Part shown: one piece after another, positions 1 through 5,770 of the stretch | Numbering within the stretch: position 1 is the first letter of the stretch | Layout of the letters: each line of letters starts with the position of its first letter | DNA from: Burkholderiales bacterium | GTDB taxonomy: Bacteria > Pseudomonadota > Gammaproteobacteria > Burkholderiales > Burkholderiaceae_C | Direction of reading: 5' to 3' | Length of the DNA: 8,965 nt | Assembly: GCA_947448105.1 (NCBI GenBank) | Contig: CANFNE010000091.1 | Span: 1-8,965, forward strand | Program-made: the position numbers and the translations under genes | Notes under the pieces: generated by a model | What the model was told of the DNA's origin: nothing | Seen by the model: the letters and a program-made list of their open reading frames with translations, nothing else | The model's database searches: none

Positions 1-146
1 ACAATCTGGTCAAAACTCTGCTTGACCGCCGCAAAGTCGGCCCAAGGGTTGCTGACCTCGCGCTTGAGCTGCGGTAGCAGGTTGGCGCAACCGCCCAAGA
101 GACCGGCGACCAGCAGCAAAAACACCGTTTTAGGGGCTAAGGCCAT
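1..146 (-). CDS. Putative lipoprotein, N-terminal part only (runs off the left edge)
   Basis: Only the first 48 residues are inside the window. The reading frame opens with ATG at 146 and stays open to the edge. The N-terminus is a classic bacterial lipoprotein signal: MALAPK, a hydrophobic stretch (VFLLLVAGLL), then the lipobox L17-G18-G19-C20. Signal peptidase II would cleave before Cys20, which would become lipidated. Residue +2 is Ala rather than Asp, so under the usual Lol rule the protein should go to the outer membrane. The mature part begins ANLLPQLKREVSNPWADFAA and is polar; I do not recognise the family and assign no function. A purine-rich AGAAGGGA lies about 8-15 nt upstream of the ATG as a plausible ribosome binding site, supporting this start. 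It follows nodJ on the same strand after 158 bp, so shared transcription is possible but not shown. Confidence 0.7.
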   Translation of the reverse strand, partial: MALAPKTVFLLLVAGLLGGCANLLPQLKREVSNPWADFAAVKQSFDQI

Positions 147-304
147 GGATGGATCCCTTCTGTTGGCATTCACCCGGGGTGCGGGCGCCGCGCCCACTGC
201 GCGACCTGTGCCCCGGTAGCGCACCAGGGGCACGCAACTGAGTCTAGTCCCGGCCCGGCGGGCAGCGCCTTGACCGGTGTCAACCAAGCCAAGGGCAAAA
301 GCAA
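147..304. other. Intergenic region with GC-rich hairpin and small inverted repeat
   Basis: This is the 158-bp gap between the nodJ stop and the lipoprotein start. It holds a hairpin at 208-233: GTGCCCC (208-214) pairs with GGGGCAC (227-233), with an inner GGT/ACC pairing, one bulged A and the loop AGCGC. No T-run follows it on the minus strand, so it is not a canonical intrinsic terminator; it could attenuate transcription or stabilise the nodJ mRNA end. A second short inverted repeat, TTGAC-N4-GTCAA, lies at 270-283. No convincing -35/-10 pair for the lipoprotein gene was found. The hairpin is visible directly; any role is inference. Confidence 0.4.
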
Positions 305-1132
305 TTACTGCCCAAACCGCTTGCGCGTCAAAGCCAGCGCCACCCAAAACGACACCACCGCGTACGCCAGCAGCACGCCCGCATGGTGCAGTACGTCGCG
401 CGGCCACTGGTCCATGAACAAGGGCCGCACCAGCGCCACCGCGTTGGACAGCGGCAGCCAGTCCGCCACCAAACGCACCAGGGGCGGCAATTGGTCGAGC
501 GGAAAGAACACGCCGCTCAGGAACATGGTGGGCGTTAAAAACAGCGTGAAGTAGTAGGTGAAAAAGTCGTAGCCCTTGGCCATGGCGTTGAACACCAGCG
601 CCATTGAGCTAAAGGTAATGCCCACGCCCAGCAATATCGGCCAGGCCACCAGCATCTTGGGGCTGTGGCTGATGTTCAGGGCCAGCATCACGCCCAAAAT
701 TGCGGTCACGGTGAACAGCGCCTTGAACGCCGCCCACAGCATTTCCGCCAACACGATGTCGTCCAGGCCCACGGGCGCGTTCATGATGCCGTCCCAGGTC
801 TTTTGCACATGCATGCGCGAAAAGGCCGAATACAGCGCCTCAAACGACGCCGCCTGCATGGCGCTCATGCAAATCGAGCCGCTGGCCAGAAACAAGATGT
901 AGGGCACGCTCTGGCCGTCCACCTTGATCTCGCCCACCAGCGCGCCCATGCCGTAGCCAAAGGCCACCAGCCACATGAGCGGCTCGGCGATATTGCCCAA
1001 GAGGCTGGGAATGGCCAGCTTGCGCCAGACCAGCAGGTTGCGCAAAAAGACCGGCCAAAAGCGCAGGCTCAGGCGCGGCGCGCGCCAGCGGCTTTGCGCC
1101 TGTGGTGGATTGGTAATAAGAGGGGTGTTCAT
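305..1132 (-). CDS. nodJ: NodJ-like ABC-2 type transporter permease
   Basis: Predicted inner-membrane permease of an ABC-2 exporter (275 aa; NodJ is about 260 aa). It should form the channel for the ATPase encoded just upstream. After a basic, proline-rich N-terminus of about 30 residues come roughly six hydrophobic segments typical of the family: about 45-65, 78-98, 130-152, 160-182, 190-212 and 245-268. The central block resembles NodJ closely by memory: QKTWDGIMNAPVGLDDIV, then a long helix, then SYDYF-like KGYDFFTYYFTLFLTPTMFL, then LSGVFFPLDQLP and LPLSNAVALVRPL. Rhizobial NodIJ exports lipo-chitin Nod factors, but NodIJ-like pairs are common in betaproteobacteria without nod genes, so the cargo here is unknown. 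The start codon lies 1 bp beyond the nodI stop (TGATATG), and GAGGA inside the nodI end sits 8 nt upstream, so translation is probably coupled. The symbol marks family membership, not nodulation. Confidence 0.88.
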   Translation of the reverse strand: MNTPLITNPPQAQSRWRAPRLSLRFWPVFLRNLLVWRKLAIPSLLGNIAEPLMWLVAFGYGMGALVGEIKVDGQSVPYILFLASGSICMSAMQAASFEALYSAFSRMHVQKTWDGIMNAPVGLDDIVLAEMLWAAFKALFTVTAILGVMLALNISHSPKMLVAWPILLGVGITFSSMALVFNAMAKGYDFFTYYFTLFLTPTMFLSGVFFPLDQLPPLVRLVADWLPLSNAVALVRPLFMDQWPRDVLHHAGVLLAYAVVSFWVALALTRKRFGQ

Positions 1133-1133
1133 A

Positions 1134-2072
1134 TCAGGCGTCCTCGCGGATCTGGCGTCCGGTCAACTTCAAAAACAGGTCTTCCAGGTTGGCCGGGCGG
1201 TGCAGGGTGCGCAGTTGCGGATAGGCGTGCAGCGCCTGCAAAAGCGCACCTGAGTCGCGGGTGTAGAAAAACACCGTCTCGCCGCTGATCTCGACGCGGG
1301 CGGCGTGTTCGCGCAGCGGGCTGTCGGCCAGCGCCAGGGCGCCTACGCCATAGACCTCCACCACATCGGGCTCCAGGTACTGGGCGATCAGGTCGCGCGG
1401 CTTGCCTTCAGCAATCTTTTTACCGTGGTCCAGCACCAAGAGGCGCGAACACAGGCGCTCGGCCTCGTCCATAAAGTGCGTGGTCAGCAAAATGGATTTG
1501 CCTTGCTGCAGCAGCAACTGCAGCCGCTCCCACATCAGGTGGCGGGCCTGCGGGTCCAGGCCGGTGGTGGGCTCGTCCAGCAGCAGCAGCTTGGGGTCGT
1601 TGACCAGGGCGCGCGCCAGGCTCAGGCGCCGTTTCATGCCGCCCGAGAGTTCGCCTGGTTTGGCTTTGGCTTTGCTCGTGAGCGATGCAAATTCCAGCAG
1701 CGCAGGAATGCGTTTATGGATCTCGGCGTCTTTCAGGCCGAAATAGCGGCCATACACCAGCAGGTTCTCAGCGCAGTTGAAGTCGGGGTCCAAGGTGTCG
1801 AGCTGGGTGACCACGCCCAACTGCGCTTTGATCGCCAGCGCGTCCACCGGCATGTGCAGGCCCATGGCGGTAATGCTGCCGGCGTCGGGCACCGTCAGCC
1901 CCAGGCACATGCGGATGGTGGTGGTTTTGCCCGCCCCGTTGGGGCCAATCACGCCCAGGCATTCGCCGGGGGCAATCTCAAAGGACAAATCCTGGACGAC
2001 GTCGGTGTCGCCGTAGCGCTTGGTCAGGTGCTGGGCCTGGAACAGCGGGGGGAGGGGAGGGTGCAAAGTCAT
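1134..2072 (-). CDS. nodI: NodI-like ABC transporter ATP-binding protein
   Basis: Cytoplasmic ATPase (312 aa) that would power the NodJ-like permease. All ABC motifs are intact: Walker A GPNGAGKTT at 43-51, Q-loop Gln90 in VVTQLDTLDPDF, signature LSGGMKRR at 142-149, Walker B LLLLDEP at 162-168, D-loop GLDP after it, and the H-loop His199 in LLTTHFMDEAE. The LDTLDPDF segment, the LSGGMKRRL form of the signature and the C-terminal RPANLEDLFLKLTGR are hallmarks of the NodI subfamily as I know it. The C-terminal 80 residues form the accessory domain usual for this group. It precedes nodJ by 1 bp and follows amn by 45 bp on the same strand. No strong ribosome binding site is visible before ATG 2072; the conserved Phe/Leu start of the fold about 10 residues in supports this start. 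The substrate cannot be told from sequence. Confidence 0.9.
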   Translation of the reverse strand: MTLHPPLPPLFQAQHLTKRYGDTDVVQDLSFEIAPGECLGVIGPNGAGKTTTIRMCLGLTVPDAGSITAMGLHMPVDALAIKAQLGVVTQLDTLDPDFNCAENLLVYGRYFGLKDAEIHKRIPALLEFASLTSKAKAKPGELSGGMKRRLSLARALVNDPKLLLLDEPTTGLDPQARHLMWERLQLLLQQGKSILLTTHFMDEAERLCSRLLVLDHGKKIAEGKPRDLIAQYLEPDVVEVYGVGALALADSPLREHAARVEISGETVFFYTRDSGALLQALHAYPQLRTLHRPANLEDLFLKLTGRQIREDA

Positions 2073-2117
2073 GCGTGCATTGTCGTGGATGCCCGCCGCC
2101 TCATGGCGCTGCAGGGG

Positions 2118-3623
2118 CTACTGAAACGCCACTTCCGCAAAACTGCGCAGCTTGCGGCTGTGCAACTGGTCCAGCCCGCGCGCGCGCAGCAGCTCCACGG
2201 CGCGCATGCCGATGCGCAGGTGCTGGTCCACGCGTTCGCGGTAAAAGTGGTTGGCCATGCCGGGGAGTTTGATTTCGCCGTGCAGGGGCTTGTCGCTCAC
2301 GCACAAGAGCGTGCCGTAGGGCACCCGAAAGCGAAAGCCATTGGCGGCGATGGTCGCGCTTTCCATGTCCAGCGCCACGGCCCGGCTTTGGCTAAAGCGC
2401 CGCTGCGGCTGGTTGTTGGGCAGCAGCTCCCAGTTGCGGTTGTCGGTGCTGGCCACGGTGCCGGTGCGCAAAATGCTCTTGAGCGCGGCGCCTTTCAGGC
2501 CCGTCACGTCGGCCACCGATTGCTCCAGCGCCACCTGAATCTCGGCCAGCGCAGGAATCGGCACCCACAGCGGCAGCTCTTCGTCGAGCACATGGTCTTC
2601 GCGCACATAGCCGTGCGCCAACACGTAGTCACCCAGTTGCTGCGTGTTGCGCAAGCCGGCGCAGTGGCCCAGCATGATCCATGCGTGCGGGCGCAGCACG
2701 GCGATGTGGTCAGTGATGTTTTTGGCGTTGGCCGGGCCTACGCCAATATTGACCATGGTGATGCCGCTGCGGTCGGCGCGCACCAGGTGGTAGCCGGGCA
2801 TTTGCGGCAGGCGGGGGGGACTATTGCCTTCGCTGGCAGGCGCCATACCCGGAGCGGTGGCGCGCCAAGTGGTCACATTACCGGGTTCCACAAAAGCCAC
2901 ATATTCGCTGGCCGGGTCTGCCATCGCGGCGCGCCCCAGCGCGATGAACTCGTCGATATAAAACTGGTAATTGGTAAACAGCACAAAGTTCTGAAAGTGC
3001 TCCGGCAGCGTGCCGGTGTAGTGGCGCAGGCGGTGCAGCGAATAGTCCACGCGCGGCGCGGTAAACAGCGACAGCGGCTGCGGCTCGCCCGCGCGCGGCT
3101 CGTGGGTGCCGTTGGCAATGCCGTCGTCCATCGCGGCCAGGTCGGGCAGGTCAAACACATCGCGCATGCGGGCGCGCCGGGCGGCGTCCATGCTGCCTTC
3201 GATGTGGTCGTTTTCGGCAAACGAAAAATGCACGGGAATAGGCTGCGTGCTCGTACCAATCTCCAACTCCACGCCATGGTTTTGCAAGAGCAACTGAAAC
3301 TGCTTGCGGTAGTAGTCGGCAAACAGGTCGGGCCGGGTCAGCGTGGTCTCGAAGCGGCCGGGGCCTTCCACAAAACCGTAGCTCAGGCCTGCGCCTTCTG
3401 CGCTGCCCTTGCGCGACACGGTTTCAGTTTGCAAGCGCACCAGCGGGTAGCAGGCGCGCACGTGGGTGTCTGTCTCGGTGCCGGCCACAAAACCCTGCAT
3501 GGCCTGGCGCAAGTGGGCGATGCTGGCGTCGTAAATGCGCATGACCTGGGCCAGCGCAGCGTCGGCGTCAGAAAAGCGCATGGGCGCGATAAAGGGAGGC
3601 AGGTGCGGACGGTGGAGGGACAT
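2118..3623 (-). CDS. amn: AMP nucleosidase
   Basis: AMP nucleosidase hydrolyses AMP to adenine and ribose 5-phosphate and helps set adenylate pools in the cytoplasm. The 501-aa product is a full-length, slightly long relative of E. coli Amn (484 aa). The N-terminal regulatory domain carries VDYSLHRLRHYTGT (192-205) and NFVLFTNYQFYIDEF (212-226). The C-terminal nucleoside phosphorylase-like domain carries GITMVNIGVGPANAK (287-301), MLGHCAGLR (317-325), GDYVLAHGYVREDHVLD (331-347), TGTVASTDNRNWEL (387-400), LDMESATIAANG (418-429) and the active-site block CVSDKPLHGEIKLPG (441-455), whose Asp444 is the likely catalytic acid. It ends HSRKLRSF like Amn. The first ATG (3623) is taken as start; Met15 is an alternative closer to the conserved FSDADAALAQ. 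AAGG lies upstream but far from the ATG. nodI follows after 45 bp. Confidence 0.95.
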   Translation of the reverse strand: MSLHRPHLPPFIAPMRFSDADAALAQVMRIYDASIAHLRQAMQGFVAGTETDTHVRACYPLVRLQTETVSRKGSAEGAGLSYGFVEGPGRFETTLTRPDLFADYYRKQFQLLLQNHGVELEIGTSTQPIPVHFSFAENDHIEGSMDAARRARMRDVFDLPDLAAMDDGIANGTHEPRAGEPQPLSLFTAPRVDYSLHRLRHYTGTLPEHFQNFVLFTNYQFYIDEFIALGRAAMADPASEYVAFVEPGNVTTWRATAPGMAPASEGNSPPRLPQMPGYHLVRADRSGITMVNIGVGPANAKNITDHIAVLRPHAWIMLGHCAGLRNTQQLGDYVLAHGYVREDHVLDEELPLWVPIPALAEIQVALEQSVADVTGLKGAALKSILRTGTVASTDNRNWELLPNNQPQRRFSQSRAVALDMESATIAANGFRFRVPYGTLLCVSDKPLHGEIKLPGMANHFYRERVDQHLRIGMRAVELLRARGLDQLHSRKLRSFAEVAFQ

Positions 3624-3750
3624 GGAGGCATTGTGCCTTGGCGAAAAGGCGGCGAAGCGACCGGAAACAAGAGGAAAAGCAGACTTCCTTTAAGTACGCG
3701 CGTGTCGTTCAAACGTGTGCCAAGCCCACCGTAGGGGCTGTGAACGTGGA

Positions 3751-3787
3751 GATTTGCAAATCGAAAGTTCAAACTTGCATTTGCAAA
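3751..3787. promoter_or_regulatory. Cluster of three palindromes, possible operator or cruciform
   Basis: Three dyads sit in 37 bp: a perfect 12-bp palindrome GATTTGCAAATC (3751-3762), AAGTT-CA-AACTT (3765-3776) and TTTGCAAA (3780-3787), the last repeating the core of the first. The outer two are almost equally distant from the middle one, so the block can also fold as one large imperfect hairpin: AACTT and ATTTGCAAA arms match, separated by a 3-nt/2-nt mismatch. The spacing of the two TTTGCAAA cores is 27 bp. Such an arrangement suits a dimeric or tetrameric repressor, or a structured DNA element. No T-run marks it as a terminator. The structure is seen directly; the regulatory role is inferred. 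Confidence 0.4.
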
Positions 3788-3886
3788 GATCTTGCGACAC
3801 GCCTGCCAACTTGGTAAGCGCTGCAGGTCGCCGAGTGCAATCGAGAGAACCCGCCGTCCCCATCCTGTGACCGCCGCTCGAGAGAC

Positions 3887-3914
3887 TTGATATTTGTGTC
3901 CATATAGCTACATC
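3887..3914 (+). promoter_or_regulatory. Weak candidate promoter/operator for the toxin-antitoxin pair
   Basis: TTGATA (3887-3892) and TACATC (3909-3914) are 16 bp apart and could be weak -35 and -10 boxes just before the toxin ATG at 3921. The palindrome TAGCTA (3905-3910) overlaps the -10 position and could be an antitoxin operator, since HigA-type antitoxins usually repress their own operon. The match to consensus is modest, and a transcript from here would have almost no leader, consistent with the lack of a ribosome binding site before the toxin. Confidence 0.25.
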
Positions 3915-3920
3915 TCATAG

Positions 3921-4157
3921 ATGTTCACCGTCCGCCAGACCGAAGAGTTCGAAGCTTGGCTCGACGCCTTGAAGGACAAACGCGCCCAGATACGCATCGC
4001 AGCCTGGCTGCGTCAGGCGCAGGCGGGCAGTCTGGGCGATTGGCAACCAGTTGAAGGCGAAGTGTCAGAGATGAGGATTCACTGCGGTCCGGGCTACCGT
4101 TTGAACTTTGTCCGCCATGCTTTGAAGCTGGCCACCGAACTAGGAGACGACCTATGA
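3921..4157 (+). CDS. HigB/RelE-superfamily toxin with apparent internal deletion
   Basis: A 78-residue relative of the phage Gp49-like/HigB killer proteins (HI1419 type), which are ribosome-dependent mRNA interferases. The first 61 residues follow the family well: MFTVRQTEEFEAWLDALKDK, a basic central helix, LGDWQPVEGEVSEMRIHCGPGYRL. After GPGYRLNFVR the sequence jumps straight to HALKLATELGDDL. Family members are typically 95-105 aa and have between these points a strand plus a glycine-rich LL(C/A)GGDK-x-(T/S)Q-x-x-DI segment. About 20-23 residues are therefore missing without a frame change, and the product is probably an inactive toxin. The stop overlaps the antitoxin ATG (ATGA), so it may persist to couple antitoxin translation. 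There is no ribosome binding site before the ATG; the start is chosen from the conserved MFTVRQT opening. A genuinely short variant is the alternative. Confidence 0.8.
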   Translation: MFTVRQTEEFEAWLDALKDKRAQIRIAAWLRQAQAGSLGDWQPVEGEVSEMRIHCGPGYRLNFVRHALKLATELGDDL

Positions 4158-4453
4158 GCAACACCAAGACACCACTCAAACTTGTGGCATTCGACGCAGC
4201 GCGCTACCTGGATGAGGACGAAGCGATTGCCGAATACATGACGGCGGTGCTTGAAACCAACGATCCAGATTTACTGCTGCTAGCCCTGAGCGATGTGGCG
4301 CGTGCCAAGGGCATGGCGCAAGTTGCCAAAGACGAGGGCTTAGGCCGCGAGAGTCTTTACAAGGCCCTGGCGCCCGGTGCAAAGCCCCGCTTCGAGACCG
4401 TCATGAAAGTCACTAAGGCACTGGGCGTCAAGTTCACAGCGCAGCCAGTCTGA
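4154..4453 (+). CDS. HigA-like antitoxin (HI1420 type)
   Basis: A 99-residue antitoxin of the addiction-module antidote family that pairs with HI1419-type toxins. The N-terminal part, with FDAARYLDEDEAIAEYM (13-29) and ALSDVARAKGMAQVA (44-58), matches this family as I know it. The C-terminal half is a Cro/C1-like helix-turn-helix: MAQVAKDEGLGRESLYKALA followed by FETVMKVTKALGVKF. It should bind the toxin and repress the shared promoter. AGGAG (4142-4146), inside the toxin gene, is 7 nt from the ATG, a good ribosome binding site, and the ATG overlaps the toxin stop. The length is normal and all parts look intact, unlike the toxin. It is convergent with the thiolase gene, 38 bp away. Confidence 0.9.
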   Translation: MSNTKTPLKLVAFDAARYLDEDEAIAEYMTAVLETNDPDLLLLALSDVARAKGMAQVAKDEGLGRESLYKALAPGAKPRFETVMKVTKALGVKFTAQPV

Positions 4454-4458
4454 CAGGC

Positions 4459-4475
4459 ACGCACCTAAGGTGTGT
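4459..4475. terminator. Weak hairpin between convergent antitoxin and thiolase genes
   Basis: ACGCACCT (4459-4466) can pair with AGGTGTGT (4468-4475), including one G-T pair, closing over a very tight loop. TTCTTC follows on the plus strand. It lies in the 38-bp gap between two convergent stops, where a bidirectional terminator is expected. The stem is short and the T-run is interrupted, so this is only a candidate. Confidence 0.3.
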
Positions 4476-4491
4476 TCTTCCCACCATCGAG

Positions 4492-5709
4492 TTAAACCCG
4501 CTCCACCACCACCGCAATCCCCTGTCCCACACCAATGCACATGGTGCACAGCGCGTAGCGCCCGCCGGTGCGGTGCAGTTGGTTGATGGCGGTGGTCACC
4601 AGGCGGGCGCCGCTGGCGCCCAAGGGGTGGCCCAGGGCGATGGCGCCGCCATTGGGGTTGACGCGGGCGTCGTCGTCTGCAAGCCCTAAGTCGCGCATTA
4701 CGGCCAGGCCTTGGGCGGCGAAGGCTTCGTTGAGTTCGATCACGTCCATGTGCGCCAGCGTCAGGCCCGTTTGCGCCAGCACCTTGCGCGTGGCCGGGGC
4801 CGGGCCAAAGCCCATGATGCGCGGCGCCAGGCCCGCAGTCGCCATGCCCACCACGCGGGCGCGCGGGGTCAAGCCGTATTGGGTGATGGCGGCCTGGCTT
4901 GCCAGCAGCAGCGCGCAGGCGCCGTCGTTCACGCCCGAGGCGTTGCCAGCGGTCACGCTGCCGCCGGGCGTGACGATGCCTTTGAGTTGGGCCAGTACTT
5001 CCAGCGTCGTGCTGCGCGGGTGTTCGTCTTGCGTCACCAGCAGCGGGTCGCCCTTGCGCTGGGCAATCGACACGGGGGTGATCTCGGCGTCAAAGCTGCC
5101 GTCTTGCTGGGCGCGCAGGGCATTGGTTTGCGAGCGCAGCGCCATGCGGTCTTGGGCTTCGCGCTCAATGCCAAACTGCTGCGCCACGTTCTCGGCGGTC
5201 TCAGGCATCGAATCGACGCCGTACTGCGCTTTCATCAGTGGGTTGACAAAGCGCCAGCCGATGGTGGTGTCATACACCGTTTTGCTGCGGCTAAAGGCCG
5301 CGTCCGCCTTGGGCATCACAAAAGGCGCGCGGCTCATGCTTTCTACGCCGCCGGCAACCATCAGCTGCGCCTCTCCGCTTTTGATGGCGCGCGCGGCGCT
5401 GCCCACCGCGTCCAGGCTGGAGCCGCACAGGCGGTTGAGGGTGGCGCCAGGCACTTCTTGCGGCAGGCCCGCCAAGAGTGCGGCCATGCGGGCCACGTTG
5501 CGGTTGTCTTCACCGGCCTGGTTGGCGCAGCCCAGCAGCACGTCGTCAATGGCCGCCCAGTCCAGCTGCGGGTTGCGTGCCATGAGCGCGCGGATGGGAA
5601 TAGCCGCCAGGTCGTCCGCCCGCACCGACGACAAAGCGCCGCCGTAGCGGCCAAAAGGGGTGCGAACGGCGTCGCAGATATAGGCGTGGTTAGTGGCGGC
5701 GTGGTTCAT
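4492..5709 (-). CDS. pcaF: 3-oxoadipyl-CoA thiolase (PcaF/PaaJ type)
   Basis: Acetyl-CoA C-acyltransferase of the 3-oxoadipyl-CoA thiolase group, which splits 3-oxoadipyl-CoA with CoA into succinyl-CoA and acetyl-CoA. Taking ATG 5709 gives 405 aa, close to E. coli PaaJ (401 aa). The N-terminal signature YICDAVRTPFGRYGGALSSV, LGCANQAGEDNRNVARMA, FVNPLMKAQYGVDSMPETAE and the C-terminal CTMCIGVGQG are typical of PcaF/PaaJ rather than general fatty-acid thiolases. Catalytic residues are Cys95 (NRLCGSS), His361 (LGHPLG) and Cys391 (TMCIG). A TTG ten codons upstream (5739) could extend the protein but adds residues lacking in relatives; GGAAG lies 13 nt before the chosen ATG. It is the last gene of the box operon, 61 bp after paaH. 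Sequence alone does not separate PcaF from PaaJ; the boxA context suggests the benzoyl-CoA route. Confidence 0.92.
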   Translation of the reverse strand: MNHAATNHAYICDAVRTPFGRYGGALSSVRADDLAAIPIRALMARNPQLDWAAIDDVLLGCANQAGEDNRNVARMAALLAGLPQEVPGATLNRLCGSSLDAVGSAARAIKSGEAQLMVAGGVESMSRAPFVMPKADAAFSRSKTVYDTTIGWRFVNPLMKAQYGVDSMPETAENVAQQFGIEREAQDRMALRSQTNALRAQQDGSFDAEITPVSIAQRKGDPLLVTQDEHPRSTTLEVLAQLKGIVTPGGSVTAGNASGVNDGACALLLASQAAITQYGLTPRARVVGMATAGLAPRIMGFGPAPATRKVLAQTGLTLAHMDVIELNEAFAAQGLAVMRDLGLADDDARVNPNGGAIALGHPLGASGARLVTTAINQLHRTGGRYALCTMCIGVGQGIAVVVERV

Positions 5710-5748
5710 GGCAAAAGGCTTTCTTCCAATATTTTTCAAAGAGGGGCA

Positions 5749-5762
5749 GGGCGCGCACGCCC
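5749..5762 (-). other. Small GC hairpin in the paaH-thiolase gap
   Basis: Read on the minus strand, GGGCG-TGCG-CGCCC forms a perfect 5-bp GC stem with a 4-nt loop, followed by a C/T-rich stretch. It sits in the only sizeable gap of the operon, about 40 nt before the thiolase start. It could slow ribosomes or RNase, or partly attenuate transcription, but a stem this short is common in GC-rich DNA. Confidence 0.25.
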
Positions 5763-5770
5763 CAGCAATA

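Larger units (their letters stand above)
3624..3920. other. Divergent intergenic region between amn and the toxin-antitoxin genes
   Basis: These 297 bp must hold the promoters for amn (leftward) and for the toxin-antitoxin pair (rightward). They are more AT-rich than the surrounding genes. The main visible structure is a palindrome cluster at 3751-3787, listed separately. The octamer TCGAGAGA occurs twice in direct orientation, at 3841-3848 and 3878-3885. An 8-bp inverted pair, GCGTGTCG (3700-3707) and CGACACGC (3795-3802), flanks the palindrome cluster but may be chance. No amn promoter with convincing -35 and -10 boxes was found. No further gene is evident here. Confidence 0.5.

Noticed and set aside
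270..283. TTGACA on the minus strand (within TTGAC-N4-GTCAA) as a -35 box for the lipoprotein gene.
   Set aside because: No -10-like hexamer lies 16-18 bp downstream; the nearest, TAGACT, is about 31 bp away.
1305..3734. An 809-codon open frame on the plus strand, antisense to nodI and amn.
   Set aside because: Its translation is a low-complexity His/Gln/Ala/Gly-rich product typical of a GC-rich antisense shadow, and the opposite strand has two clear, motif-complete genes. The frames at 4711-6003 and 5975-7621 were rejected for the same reason.
5710..5739. TTG start for the thiolase at 5739.
   Set aside because: ATG 5709 gives an N-terminus close to PaaJ/PcaF proteins; the extra ten residues have no counterpart. 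It cannot be fully excluded because GGAAG is nearer than ideal only to the TTG-extended reading.
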